DNA from: Mesostigma viride
Lineage: Eukaryota; Streptophyta; Mesostigmatophyceae; Mesostigmatales; Mesostigmataceae
Direction of reading: 5' to 3'
Assembly (NCBI GenBank): GCA_009746045.1
Contig: RPFO01000667.1
Coordinates: 3,835,273-3,899,272 of the forward strand
Length of the DNA: 64,000 nucleotides
The notes under the pieces: model-generated
Database searches by the model: none
Told to the model about the DNA's origin: nothing
The model's input: only the letters and a program-made list of their open reading frames with translations
Program-made: the position numbers and the translations under genes
Shown here: piece by piece, positions 23,127-64,000 of the stretch
Position numbering within the stretch: position 1 is the stretch's first letter
Layout: every line of letters begins with the position of its first letter

Positions 23127-23159
23127 CCATCCATCCATCCATCCATCCATCCATCCATC
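21636..23159. repeat. CATC tetranucleotide array, right part (about 380 units)
   Basis: About 1.5 kb of CATC with interruptions near 22040 (CCGGCC) and 23117 (CCGTCC). On the minus strand it directly follows GGAGCATTAACCCC, the same terminal motif that carries about two GATG units at 12101-12112. It therefore looks like an expanded retroposon tail. Confidence 0.93.
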
Positions 23160-23205
23160 GGGGTTAATGCTCCGTGACTCCCCAACGGGAGCACGCGTTT
23201 AATTA

Positions 23206-23650
23206 ATTAGGGAATATATAGCAGTAGCAGATTAGGGAATATATATTAAAAATTAGGGAATATATATAGCAGTAGTGTAGACTAGTCAGGCTTAGCTTAG
23301 CACGTGGCCCACGCCTACGCGCATGTGCGCCTATGATGGGACTCCCGCACGGATGATGCATTAAGAATTTAGCCTTGCCTTGCCTATGCAGAGAGCTACT
23401 CTCTGCTGAGACGCCATGCCCTAGCCATTGTTTAGCCATGATGATCTTCCACCCTATGTCCGCACCTAGCTGCTGGAATAAATAGTTGTGCAGGTGCACT
23501 TTGTGCACCCTGAGCAGGTGTAGTCTACACCCTACCCTTGCAGGAAGTAGCCCAGAATGTAAAGCCATATGCCCCTTCTCAGGGATATGTGCTACATGTG
23601 CTCCCCACGGAGATATGTTCCAATTTAATTTAATTTTTGATGCATGGCCG
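23206..23650 (+). mobile_element. LINE-like 3'UTR fragment, third copy
   Basis: Three short repeats of TTAGGGAATATATA lead into sequence matching the 3'UTR after ORF1 at 11629 (AGCAGTAGTGTAGA, TGCAGGAAGTAGC, CATATGCCCCTTCTC), ending in AATTTAATTTAATTT. No ORF remains. Confidence 0.65.
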
Positions 23651-23734
23651 GCTACGTTCTACCCTGCACTGGCATTGCACCATAGGATGGCGATGTCCAG
23701 GTTGCATCACCGGAACATGGGTGTGACTACATGA

Positions 23735-24150
23735 TGGCTAGTCTAGCCCGTGGGGGGCTTCCACAGCTGGTTGTTGACGATCAGGTCCCCGCCCCTCCAG
23801 AACACCTTGGGCTTCTAATTGGGGTCTTGCATGTGGCGGAGGTACTCTGGCCACAGGTCGTGTCGCTGCTGCTGCTGCTGAGTGGGGGTCGATCAGGTCG
23901 TCGTCCAGCGCCCACTTGTAATAGTGAGTGAGGGGAGGTCGTGCAACCTCTTGCGACGAGAGAGGAACCGCCCCTTATCCTCTATGGAGCGGAAGGTGAG
24001 CAGGACTGGTGGGGGAGCCACCTTGTCCCGTGTGTGGGATCGAAGGCGGTGCTGCCGGCCATGCAGCTCTAGCTCACGTACCTGCAGCAAGGCCCAGGAG
24101 GGTAAGAAATGATTAAACAAGGCTTCCTGTTGGGGAGTCACGGAGCACAA
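23735..24150 (-). pseudogene. Degenerate LINE ORF1-like C-terminus
   Basis: The minus strand reads VLLTFRSIEDKGRFLSRRKR then, in other frames, LDDDLIDPHSAAAAATR and KVFWRGGDLIVNNQ. This parallels the 11340-11580 protein segment (LLIFDSPADKISFLRRRK, VYWKGAAIYVG) with frameshifts. It is a dead copy, opposite in orientation to its neighbour at 23206. Confidence 0.5.
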
Positions 24151-24869
24151 TCATATAGAGTTCAAGTGCTTTTCATCCCTGTATGTTGAACACTGGGATG
24201 AAGGGGTCAGAGACACCCGTATTACCTCACGTCTGGATCGAGGCGAGCCATAGCTACAATCTAAACTACTCACAAGAGTCTGGTGCCCATCTATGTCGGT
24301 GCACTAATGCTGAAATGCGCGTGGGTGACATGGCGGGGGCATTGTCTGTCACAATGAAACTGAAGACAGTGAGATTGTGCAGATAGACTGATGCGGGTGC
24401 ATAGGCTGAACTAAGTAAAGGTAGCCGGCAGTATGCTGAGTCATACACGGCGCTGCGAAGGCCATGCAAGTGGCTAGGCCATACAACTTGATACATCAAC
24501 ATCTGAACCTAGTGTAGACATCAGGAGGGTAATTAGCTTGCTCTTGCGGCATAGTAGACATACCTTGTATGACGTCAAAGCCTTTCATGTGCCAGCTGGT
24601 TGCCTCTCATTGGTATTTCTTGCGTGGATCTATGCCATGCAAGGGGTTTGGCATGGATCCTTTGTTCGGCATCGTTTGTTTCGAGTCTTCAGCAACCCAA
24701 TTTCCTTACCTACATAACCATTGTACACGGGGACCGCCTAGTGTTGGGGAGCGACGGAGCCCATGATGGGAGCCTTTCGTCCCAACGGTCAAGCCAATTC
24801 CAGTTGACAAACAGCATACACGTCGCCTCATCGATAAGCGTTGCGATGGCCGATGGAGAAATCTTAAGG
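24151..24869. other. Repeat-derived spacer
   Basis: No gene is visible. GTTGGGGAG-type motifs at about 24129 and 24743 match the end of the retroposon family seen at 12077 and 23163. Confidence 0.4.
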
Positions 24870-24871
24870 TA

Positions 24872-25102
24872 CAGGCATTCACGCCTTAAGTTGGGTTGGC
24901 TTAAGTTGTGTTCACGCCTAAAGTTGGGTCAAATAGGGTTTCGGCATTCCAAGTTCAAAGTAGTTCAGAATAGTATGTTCAAGTATCTTTAGTTCAAACT
25001 AGTAGAATTTAGTAGAATCATTCACGCCTTAAGTTGGGTTCACGCCTTAAGTTGGGTTGACCCCTCAAAAACCTCGAACCCAACTTAAGGCGTGAATGCC
25101 TG
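24872..25102. mobile_element. 231-bp MITE with 26-bp perfect terminal inverted repeats and TA target duplication
   Basis: The left end CAGGCATTCACGCCTTAAG (24872) continues to 24897. The last 26 bases, 25077-25102, are its exact reverse complement. TA flanks both sides (24870-24871, 25103-25104). Internal subterminal copies of CACGCCTTAAGTTGGGTT occur several times. No coding capacity. TA duplication points to Tc1/mariner-type mobilisation. Confidence 0.85.
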
Positions 25103-25267
25103 TAGTTCTATCTCGATGCCAACATGCATAAGTACCATCTTGGTGTACACAGACGTCCACGATCCCGTTGCTCTGAGGACTTATGCTCACGTGACGCAGT
25201 CTATGTGTGCATGAATTAATCGCATGGCTCATCTCATTGATATCGACGTTCATCAACCTAGGATACA

Positions 25268-25660
25268 CGTAGACTGCGTCATGTTAGCATAAATTCTCAA
25301 TGAGTTGGAGATGGAGATGGAGATGGAGATGGAGATGGAGATGGAGATGGAGATGGAGATGGAGATGGAGATGGAGATGGAGATGGAGATGGAGATGGAG
25401 ATGGAGATGGAGATGGAGATGGAGATGGAGATGGAGATGGAGATGGAGATGGAGATGGAGATGGAGATGGAGATGGAGATGGAGATGGAGATGGAGATGG
25501 AGATGGAGATGGAGATGGAGATGGAGATGGAGATGGAGATGGAGATGGAGATGGAGATGGAGATGGAGATGGAGATGGAGATGGAGATGGAGATGGAAAT
25601 GGATGGATATCCATCTGCCCTCTAGTGGCAGGGATGCGGCCAGGAAGTTGGGCACAGCGC
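25268..25660. repeat. LINE 3'-end fragment carrying a GGAGAT hexamer array
   Basis: ACACGTAGACTGCGTCATG at 25267 matches the LINE terminal hairpin. The purine-rich part that follows has expanded into about 50 copies of GGAGAT (about 25304-25604), and the LINE-like sequence resumes as GGATGGATATCC. A partial inverted copy of the same hairpin lies at about 25168-25204. Confidence 0.75.
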
Positions 25661-26252
25661 ACCAAGAAAAGCAAGCAAGTTATACAAGTAGTACAAGCAT
25701 GGCTTCAGTTGAACAGCCAAAATCACCTGATGACATGCTCTGGGATCAATTCACGATTCCTGCTTTTTCTTTTAAGGGAAAAAGCTATTCAACTGAGCGT
25801 TTGTAGTCCACAGGTGCAGCGATTGCCAATGCGACATCATCCTTGACCGGTGTGAATTGAAATGAAGCCGCGGACAGTACTATCTAGAATGCATATGGGG
25901 GTACACGGGAAAAACACGTGCATACCGCTTAAATTTCGATGAAAATTCATAGGGAGCAAGAGCAGCAACAAAGAACCAGAAAACATCCCCAAACATTCTG
26001 CTACCGCGCGTGTGCAATTTTACCTCCTTCTAGTACGTGGGTGGTATGCTAACCTTCGGCGAGTACAGGACAGCAATCCACTGATCGCACATAGATTCCC
26101 CGATGCCAATTATGCTAGGCATTCCGCATATGCTATACCCATTATTGCTACTGCCTTTCAGTGACCACAGCATACGTACGCGCGTTCTCGACCCCGGCTA
26201 AACTGGCACCCTGATGGTACGCTGCAAAGCGGGCACGCAGCGCGGCGGCAAC
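25661..26252. other. Spacer before the hAT element
   Basis: Only a short frame (25699-25806) of unknown meaning is present. I see nothing else in it. Confidence 0.4.
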
Positions 26253-26260
26253 CCAGTAAG

Positions 26261-27579
26261 CCAGGTTGGCCAATACGTCGGTACGTCAAATACGTCGGCC
26301 TCAAAATACGAGTATTATACGTGGAGCATGGCAGAATACGTCACCAGAATACGTGGCAGTGTGCAGCATGGTTATGAATGGGCCTTTAGGGTTTAGGCCT
26401 TAGGGGGCATAGTTATGCATGGAGATTGATCAGTAAATTATGGTGGAAGGCATAATTTAATCTGCACCATTCCTTGCACTTATTCCCCACCTGAGCCTGC
26501 CATAAATTTTTAATGCAATATGTGCACATTCCTTGCACTTATTCCCTACCAACCTGCCACCATAATTTACCCATTACTGCATGTGCGCATTCCTTGCAAG
26601 GATTTATTGTGCATGCCAAGTCCGGGAGCAGTGATCAGCCCTTTGTACTGACTAAGGCCGGCAATCATCGCCTTGAAAGAGCGGCTCTGAGCCGCGTGAA
26701 AGGAAATAGCATTCTCAACAAAGAAATTCACCACCAGGAGATGGCATTCCTCTTCGTTTATGGGGCTCACAAACCTCGTGATTGTCTGCTGCATGCATGG
26801 CGAGGATCTCCTGCACCTGCCGACCCCGGCCGAAGCAAGGCCGTGGCCGCTCTCCGCCATTGTCCTGAAGCTAATGTGCTGCTGCTCCCTCGCCTTCAGC
26901 CCGGCCTTCTTGCTCAACAACTCCTGGAATTCTGACCTCCGTTTCTCCCCACTCTTTGCGTCAGGGCAAGCATCTATGCCCTGCCCTGCGATGCCCGCTA
27001 AATGTGCGTGCATCCGGGTCGCACTAATCTGCTTGCCATCGCCACTGGTAAAATTGTGGCCGCAAAATGAGCAGCTAAACTTCAGCTGCGAAACCGTTTC
27101 CCCCAGAGCATCCTTCACCAAGACAACTGGTTCTTTTCGTTACAAGATTATGCTCTGGCCCTTTTTCTGGCATGGCTGCAAAAACGCGATTGCCCTTTGC
27201 GACAAAATCCAATGGCACACCGCCATGCAATATTAGTGATACAGGCTGTGTTACAAGTACCACGTTCCTAGCACAGCTGGCATTTTCATCGTGCTGGCAC
27301 TCACTCCGTGTAATTTCAGGCTTCAGCTAGCTTGCCAACTGCCAAGTCATTACTGGACTTGCGAAAAGCTGCCTAGTTCGTAGTAGAAAATCTTGGTAAA
27401 GGTAGGCGCCGCGCCACGGTCCGGTTGGCCTGGCGCCAAGCGCTGCCCCAGCTCGAACCTAAAAAATTTCCAAGTCCAAATCACGTATTCCTGACAAAAT
27501 ACGCGTATAGTACGTCGGGGCCAAAAAAACGCGTATTGCCGTATTTATTTTGACAATACGCACGTATTTGCCAACCTGG
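26261..27579 (-). mobile_element. hAT-family DNA transposon derivative (1.3 kb)
   Basis: An exact 8-bp duplication CCAGTAAG flanks it (26253-26260 and 27580-27587). The terminal inverted repeats are CCAGGTTGGCCAATACG and, at the right end, the complement of CCAGGTTGGCAAATACG (16 of 17 match). AATACG and TACGT motifs are repeated inside both ends, as is usual for transposase-binding subterminal repeats. It encodes only the N-terminal part of a transposase, so it is an internally deleted copy. Confidence 0.9.
26567..27121 (-). pseudogene. hAT transposase N-terminal fragment with BED zinc finger
   Basis: 184 codons from ATG 27121. FSCSFCGHNFTSGDGKQ followed by RMHAHLAGIAGQGIDACPD is a BED-type zinc finger of the kind found in plant hAT proteins (CxxCxxxF, then RxxxHLAGxxGxxxxxC). 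LLVVNFFVENAISFHAAQSR and SFKAMIAGL then match the start of the DUF659-type region next to the hAT catalytic core. The frame stops there; the DDE core and dimerisation domain are absent. It probably still encodes a DNA-binding fragment if expressed. Confidence 0.8.
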
Positions 27580-27587
27580 CCAGTAAG

Positions 27588-29284
27588 CCGACGACGCCAT
27601 CAAATCACCGACTCACCGTGCACAGCTCCTCGTAAGGTTTGGAGTCAATTCCTAGTCTACTCGGGGTCTATGCCTACTGGGGGCTTTCCGGAGACTGCAC
27701 TTTTATCCTTCTTGCCTGAGAACAAAAGAGGAATTCTGCGCTCGCGGTGGGTTTCCTTGCTGACTCGACCTTGACGTAGCGTGTCGGTTGTTGGGCGTGT
27801 CGTTCGTGCGATTCCTTGCTTTTTACGCTCAAGTCGATGCTCAGTCAGTCAGTTTATTCCCACGCGGGTTTGGGGGGGCCGGGGGCGGGTGGTCCAACTG
27901 GCTGACTGATTCCTTACGTTGCGAGGCGTTTTAACTCCTTCCGTCCATATAACAGAATCACGATTCCTCAAGACACGACGGTATTCGTCAGAACCGAGTA
28001 AAATCTCAGGAGATACCACCAGTCGAGAATCCTCTTTCTAGAATGGATTCCAAGTTTTTGATATAATGTTACACGCGTCATCACGAGAATAGCGGAGCTT
28101 TCATAGGCAGTCCAGTCGCACGTTACGTGCGGGTTCGATCGCCTGCGGCATTATTAGTAGCTATGCCAGCGCTTCGCGATTCATGCCGCGTTGTAGCTTG
28201 GATTAGAAGAGATATCTTATGCGAAATATTGAATTAAAACTAGCTTGGAAAGAAGAGCACGTAAGCGCTTATGGTTTAATTTGAAATGGGAAAAGACAAG
28301 TTCAGCAAAATGGCCCGAATAATTGTGATGGCAGGTAACGTCCCAGAGCCGAGGCTGGGTCTTGAGTCTCCAGGATGCCTGGCAATCGTAGACCCGAAAA
28401 ATTAAGATACGCCTGAAATTCCGTTGTTCGATTTTCACCTCGGGCTATCAATCAGCTTAGCCAGAAAGACGTCCAAAGTTCGTATTAAATACCATGCATA
28501 TCCCATGCTTTGGGTTGTTGCGCGGCATGCTTCTTCCCTTTTTTTATCCGCAGGGATTGTAGCGGCGTGCTTCATAGATGCAGCCGTCGGAGGTGCCATA
28601 GGAGACGGTAAGCGTGGTCACACCGTCGCTACAAGCACCGTAAACACTATTTGTCTTCATTGCCTTTAATCTCTATCAGAAAAGAAAGGTGACCGCGGCT
28701 GCTCGAGCGTACTTATTCAGGAAGAACTTGAGCGGTCAATAAAAGCTGGATTCTTACACCATGATCATCAGTAATATCATCATGATCATCACCATATCGC
28801 AGCATGTAATGGTGCATCGTAGCGCTCTCCCACTGCCGTCCTTATTTCTTGTGGCTCCCGCTGTTTTTCTTCAAGCTATGACAGGCGCCATGATTACCCT
28901 GACGGCAGCGCATTGGCAGCCCCGTGCGACCTATGCGCTGCTTTAAAAGCCTGTAAAGCAAAGTCTGCCATATATGCGGCCTTCATGTGCCTTCTCTGGC
29001 AAGCCATGCATAGCCCTTTTCGAGCACCGTTGACACGGGCAATTCCAGGGATCCGCAATGGATACGAATATTGTGAGCACGCCATGTGGCAGTTGTACCT
29101 TCCCTCAGATTCGTTCATTTTCCATAGCCGCACGAATCGCCTTATTACATAGAGTAGTAATTATATTGTGTGCTCCGCAATTGCCGCTGACATGCTCATG
29201 TCCTACCAATGACTGCCCTGTCTTGGCGCCTGCCCCCTGCCAGGTGTCTCCCTCAAGGTCCTGACCACCACGCCTCTGTTGCAG
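27588..29284 (+). other. Region that should hold the 5' exons of the macroglobulin gene
   Basis: No first exon is convincing. Candidates are a small exon-like segment between CCGCAG (about 28553) and GTAAGCG (about 28612), and an ATG at 28809 followed by a hydrophobic stretch (MVHRSALPLPSLFLVAPAVF) that could be a signal peptide. Neither joins the 29285 exon in a phase I can justify. Confidence 0.4.
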
Positions 29285-59106
<29,822 letters not shown>

Positions 59107-59611
59107 TCACCCGGGTGGCTTGCCTGAGGCTTAGGTTTTCAAAACAACGAATAAGTAACTTTGTTCTACAGGAATCTGAGGTTGTAAAGGCTTCTGCCAG
59201 GATTAAGTGGTCGTTGATCTCCGTGTAGCGCACCACTGCTGGCGATGCCCTTCCAAGGCACGGCAGAGACCGGGTCCCTGTGTTAATCGTAGTTGTCTCG
59301 CTAAATCTGTTAGACTCCTGAAGCTACTAGCACCCATATATAGCCGCAATTAGGGTGAATTGTGTACATTTTTTTCGTTAGGAGATTTGAGACTTGTATT
59401 TTATAAAAGCCACGTCTGATGTAGCTAGGTATTTCAGAGGCTTCGCCCTTCTGGTGTGTGGTAGAAAGGTTGTGATGCACAAGCTGTCTTTGAACCTTGG
59501 TGCAGTTTCACAGTAGCACAAAGGGTAGTCAAGAATCCTTTACGAGGCGTTTCTTGGTTCAAATGTACTTAACATAAAATATGCCTATGATTCAATGAAC
59601 GCCACAGTTGC
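59107..59611. other. 3' flank of the macroglobulin gene
   Basis: I see no gene. TGTAA overlaps the stop codon (59103-59107); I could not place a convincing downstream polyadenylation signal. Confidence 0.4.
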
Positions 59612-60330
59612 ATTAATTAATTAATTAATTAATTAAAATCATAGCTCCGTTGGGAGCATATGTAACACATAGCCCTGAGAAAGGGGCATCTATGGGTTTG
59701 TAATACAATCAGGGCTACAACCTGCAGGTGGAGGATGTACAACTATCACCTGCTCTGGGTGCACAAGGTGCACCTGCACCGCCATGATGGTTCATGCCTC
59801 CTTAACAAGCACAGGCACCCAGGGGGGGCTTGAGGAGAGGGCCTAGAAGGCCTGCATGACATATGGGGTGGAGGGTATGTGGCTAGGCTATAGCTGGTGT
59901 ACACATGGCATCTCAGCAGAGAGTAACTCCCTGCATAGGCATCGCATGGCTAAATTCTTAATGCATCATCCATGGGAGGTCCGATTGTAGGCTGGGCGCG
60001 GCTATATACTGAAAGCATCATCCATGGGGGCCATTATGGGCGCACATGCGCGTGGGCCACTTGCAAAGGCTAAGCCTATCTAATCTACACTGCTGGTATA
60101 TTCCCTAGTCTGGGGTGGCAGGAGGGGCCTGCCAGGGCTTGTGGTCAACGTGGATGACCGCCCCCCTCCAGTATACCGGCTTCCCCCCTGCACGCTGCCG
60201 GAGCTGAAGGTAGGTCGGCCATAGCTCGCGTCGCCGCTGTTGCTGGGCCAAGGTCAAGTCGTCGTCCAGCGTGAAGCGAGTCTCCGAGAGCTTCTTGCGG
60301 CATTTAAGGAACGCCAGCTTGTCCGTCATG
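59612..60330 (-). mobile_element. ORF1-type LINE-like 3' end, fourth copy, minus strand
   Basis: On the minus strand 60330-60105 encodes FTLDDDLTLAQQQRRRELWP and VYWRGAVIHVDHKPW, then a stop, the shared 3'UTR (TGCAGGGAGTTACTC, CATATGCTCCCAACGG) and a tail of repeated TTAA at 59612-59637. The ORF is 5'-truncated. Confidence 0.75.
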
Positions 60331-60835
60331 TACTTAAGTTCTACAGTTGCATTGATGTGTCATGTGGTCATAGATCCACAATGAGGGTGGGATGGATGGT
60401 GAGAGTACCTCACGATCTGTATAGAGGTAAAAGCTAGTGCGGGCGTCACTACGCCCAAGCAAGCTGACTCCATACCTAGGCTCTGCCGTATTATGCTAGC
60501 TTCCGGGCGAGTCAGCAAGGTCGTGGCTAGTCTATACGGCTGGTTGTCTCCTTGATATGCATGCGGTGTACTCACGTGAGGCAGTCTACCTGTACTCTAA
60601 TCTAATTGTTGAGCTTCGCTCATCTTATATATGACGCGTGGACGGGCTCAAAGGGGACCGACCTGCCGTAGGTAGCGTAAGACTAGTGCTTGTCACGAGG
60701 GTACTGCACCGGCCGGCCCTTTTTGTGCCGAGGCTGAGTGTGGTTCCGGAGTGCAGGCCTAGGTAGCTTCTAACGTACGTCACTAGACCTTGTTACGTGC
60801 ACCAGCCGCCAGGCGTGGCGCAACTGTGATGGGCA

Positions 60836-60880
60836 GTCAGTAAGTAAGTAAGTACTTGCGTGTCATGCGCATACATCCTC
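60836..60880 (-). repeat. Tail fragment of the AAGT-tailed LINE family
   Basis: AGTAAGTAAGTAAGTACTTG and then CGTGTCATGCG are the reverse complement of the 3' end of the element at 62309-62346. Confidence 0.6.
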
Positions 60881-60917
60881 ATGGGTGGTGGAACCCGTGT
60901 ACTTCAGGGTTGCTGAG

Positions 60918-61375
60918 CCGGGGGGATTAATTAATTAATTAATTAATAGACACGTGACTGCGTCACGTGAGCATAAGTCCTCAGTGGGAGGGGAACATGG
61001 GATGGAATGGATGGTGTAAGCTATCTAGGTCCTAGTTACAGGGGTGTGGGCACCGCGACCCGAATTGCTATGAATGCCAAACGCGGTCACACGCGGAGCC
61101 CCCACAGGCAAGTGGGGGTGGTCTCCTTCATCACTACTTGCCATCTATCCTTGCGCACCATCTGCCTCCATATTACGGACAAACCAGGAGGCTGCACGGG
61201 TGTGAGCCCGTCACGTCTAGTGTAGCACATGTCCATGCCCAGTCTATCACGAAAAGTCCACGGGTGGCGGCCCTGCCGCGCGCGGCCGGGGGCATGCCAG
61301 GTGAGGACATATCGCCCAGGCTGGGCGGGCTTGGTGCCAGCTAGTCTATCTGATGTATCTACCTGATCTGAGCCG
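60918..61375 (-). mobile_element. Second copy of the LINE ORF2 tail with terminal hairpin
   Basis: It closely matches 12115-12560: TTAA tail, hairpin CACGTGAC-TGC-GTCACGTG (60951-60969), then the same 3'UTR and ORF2 C-terminal coding region (minus strand), cut at about 61375 by the next LINE end. Confidence 0.78.
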
Positions 61376-61712
61376 GGGGGATTAAATAATTAATTAATTA
61401 AAATCATAGCTCCGTTGGGAGCATATGTAACACATAGCCCTGAGAAAGGGGCATCTATGGGGTTGTAATACAATCAGGGCTACAACCTGCAGGTGGAGGA
61501 TGTACAACTATCACCTGCTCTGGGTGCACAAGGTGCACCTGCACCGCCATGATGGTTCATGCCTCCTTAACAAGCACAGGCACCCAGGGGGGCTTGAGGA
61601 GAGGGCCTAGAAGGCCTGCATGACATATGGGGTGGAGGGTATGTGGCTGGTGTACACATGGCATCTCAGCAGAGAGTAACTCCCTGCATAGGCATAGCAT
61701 GGCTAAATTACC
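61376..61712 (-). mobile_element. ORF1-type LINE-like 3'UTR, fifth copy, truncated
   Basis: Almost identical to 59625-59960 (AGCTCCGTTGGGAGCATATG and onward) with a TTAA tail at 61383-61402, ending at GGCTAAATTA. It lacks all coding sequence. Confidence 0.75.
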
Positions 61713-61776
61713 GGGGGGATTACTTCCGTGAATACCCATTCCCTCATCCTCACTGCACACTCGACGTACAGGAAAC

Positions 61777-62350
61777 ATGCTATTAGCTATTCGCCACTCC
61801 GATGTGGGCCCTGCCGGGGGGCTTAAGACGGGCCAACCAGGTAGACACCTCCTCCTATGGCAGGGTCCCCTTGTCCCATCGCAACCCACTGGCAACCTTG
61901 CGCGCGCCGGGCACCGGCGCAGCGCGACCCGGACCTATGTGACACAACTGCTTGAAGATGCAGGGCTTCTGGGACTATCCGTACTCCGCGCCCGCATGAT
62001 TGACAAGGAGAAATGGGCTGCCATCTGCGATAAGCACCTTCCCGAGGGGTATGCTCCTGTTTTCTCCCCACGGGCCCCGCGGCCCATTGCTAGCCAGGGT
62101 AGAAGTCCGCAGGTGGAGGTTATTGGTCCTGAGGATAGCCGCTACACTACCGCCTCGTCTGCCATTACAGTAGAGGACAGCTCGGATGAGGATTACATCC
62201 CCATCTAGTGCTTAACGGTTGGGGGATGATGCAGACGATATTTGTTTAAACTTTTGTGTAATTATTTTTCTAATGAGATTAGCATAGTACTCCGTGGCAT
62301 GCCTTTCCGCATGACACGCAAGTACTTACTTACTTACTTACTTACTATTC
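61777..62350 (+). mobile_element. C-terminal ORF2 fragment of a second LINE family with ACTT tail
   Basis: RSATRTYVTQLLEDAGLLGL and LRARMIDKEKWAAICDKHLP match the usual end of LINE ORF2 proteins (RTYxxQLLEDxGL and a final RDRxxW-like helix). The stop is at 62206-62208; a short 3'UTR and four or five ACTT units (62323-62346) follow. A related decayed copy lies at 13086-13320. Confidence 0.6.
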
Positions 62351-64000
62351 GCCACCTGTGGTGCCCGCAACCCTGTAACTAGAAGCTAGACAGCTGGATC
62401 CATCCATCCCATTCCATTTCCATCCCACTGCGACTAGCTGATGGTCGTGTGACGCAGTCAACACATAAATTAATTTAAGATCACTGAGCTCCCAAGAAGA
62501 CCAGCATTTGATTGAATACAATAAGTGGAGCCCTGCCACAAGTGCAGCAGTTAACAGTGGCCTTAAGGTTTCTCAATCCGCACGCGGAAGCAAGAAGCCT
62601 CCAGGGTGGGAGGGAGGGGAAAGAAACAATGGCGGATCATTGCCTGCCTAGCTTGCTTAAGGCATGGCCCGCCGACACACAAGCTGACATCATCCTAAAT
62701 TAATTAACACCGGTATGCGTCACACGCCGGCCGGAACAGTGCTGAAAACGCCACTACAAACAACGTGGCCACGCACCCCCAGGCTAGTGCGTTAACCGTA
62801 CAGGTAGTTGTACAAGGTTCCCAAGACTGACAAACATAAAACTCGCCCATCGACCCTTTGGACCGGTCCGAATCCACTATACAATAATTAATCACGACTC
62901 ACTAAAGAACCCAAATCAGCCAAAGATTCGTTAAGCAACCAGCCGACCCTACAGGTCCCCACCTAACCTCAGCTGGTGCAACCAAACACGAATCTTTGCA
63001 AGCAAGTCGTATAAAACCTACAATTAATTTTCCCGGACCACTAATTAATAGCCACCGACCCTTATAAACAACCGGGTCATCCAAGGAAAATTCGGGCAAG
63101 CAGGAAATCCTTTGTACAGATCGAATTAGTCAGCCCATGTCGCAGACAGCCTTCCACATCCAGGCCAAGGCATGGCGGCCCTATCTTTCCCGCTTGCGTG
63201 AATTAAGGGGAGGGTCCCATAGAAATATATCAAAACTTACCCCCCCTAATAACTACAGAAATGCAACTGACAACCACTGAATGATGTTTGGGGACCATAA
63301 ACATGATGTTTGGGCATGCATACCACCACTTGTTGGGGGTACTACCCCCAGCCATACACCGGCTGTGAGCTAAAAATAGAAAAAAACGCTGTCCGGGGCA
63401 CATCTTGCCCAGAACAGTGGGAGAACCACTTGCATGAAAAAAGCACACCCCATATAAAAATGTCATGGGACATTGTTTCTACCTCATTGGATCAACAAAA
63501 TCAGCACGTCCCTTTGAGTTATTAATTTTTGGGCCAAAAATACGCTTTTTTAGGCGGGGCGTCGATCCCCATACACACTCATAACACATCATTGAATTAG
63601 GCCTGAAAAGCACAAGTCAAATTCTGTCATGACCATAGAAGGCACTGTCAAAGTTTGGTGGCATTCTGAGCTCAGCTGTAGCAGTTATTAATTTTGGCAG
63701 TTGGCCACCTGTGCAGACGCTAAGGAAGGCATTAGTGAGTATTAAGGCACACTAACACTTCCTATGCCATCCAAAAGGCTCCTGACCATGCCCAATTCGA
63801 CCACAATGTACGAGGAGGTGGCTGGGCACGTCCTGTGCCCTTGCCTAACCTCGACACGGGCAACCTGTTGCGTGTGTGCACAACAATGAGGCAGGTAGCT
63901 CTACATGCCTAGCCAACACTTCTAAAGCATATTCCAGGTTTATGGTGTGAGCATCATCCCAAAACCAAGCTCAAACACACCCTAGCAAGCCATATCCACT
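62351..64000. other. Right end of the window, no recognisable gene
   Basis: AT-richer DNA without a credible exon on either strand. One decayed LINE hairpin-like motif (GTGTGACGCAGTCAACACA) lies near 62447. I see nothing else. Confidence 0.5.

Noticed and set aside
21546-23202. Very long frames of about 500 codons on both strands
   Set aside because: They are translations of the CATC array; the same happens in several frames at once.
28761-28946. Signal-peptide exon of the macroglobulin gene
   Set aside because: Hydrophobic enough, but no donor that joins exon 29285 in phase; kept only as a possibility.

Overview
The window is nuclear DNA from an intron-rich eukaryote, most likely a green alga. 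The reasons are a plant-type MscS-like (MSL) channel, a plastid-type peroxiredoxin-like 2 protein, short GC-rich exons with GT-AG introns, a TGTAA polyadenylation-type signal, and a copia-type LTR element next to hAT and LINE-like repeats. I cannot name the species.

Layout. 1-2469 (minus strand): the partial MSL channel gene, cut by the left edge. 4363-8869 (plus strand): a four-exon PRXL2 gene of the AhpC/TSA thioredoxin fold. It has an in-frame TGA exactly where the peroxidatic cysteine is expected and a SECIS-shaped hairpin in the 3'UTR, so it is a candidate SelU-type selenoprotein. 10.2-27.6 kb is a transposon-dense block. It holds an ORF1-only LINE-like element, LINE ORF2 tails, and a CATC tetranucleotide array about 1.9 kb long split by a 7.8-kb copia-type retrotransposon. 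After these come more LINE 3' ends, a 231-bp MITE with TA target sites, a GGAGAT array inside a LINE tail, and a 1.3-kb hAT derivative with an 8-bp target duplication. 29285-59106 (plus strand) is one very large gene with at least 36 exons. It encodes a bacterial-architecture alpha-2-macroglobulin of about 2,290 residues in the exons found, without a recognisable thioester motif and ending in an EGF-like module and a hydrophobic C-terminal anchor. 59.6-62.35 kb is another LINE cluster. The rest shows nothing I recognise.

The most unusual observations are four. The PRXL2 TGA codon is phase-consistent with splicing. The introns of the macroglobulin gene carry repeated degenerate copies (echoes) of the exon edge together with its splice site. 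The copia-type element has an aspartic-protease-like segment between integrase and reverse transcriptase, an HGDD catalytic box and AGTT/AACT LTR termini. Every coding frame break in the transposons is a single missing base at a G or C run, which points to homopolymer contraction in the assembly rather than decay.

Exon boundaries were derived by hand from reading frame, splice dinucleotides and phase. No alignment or database search was run, so family assignments rest on motif recognition.
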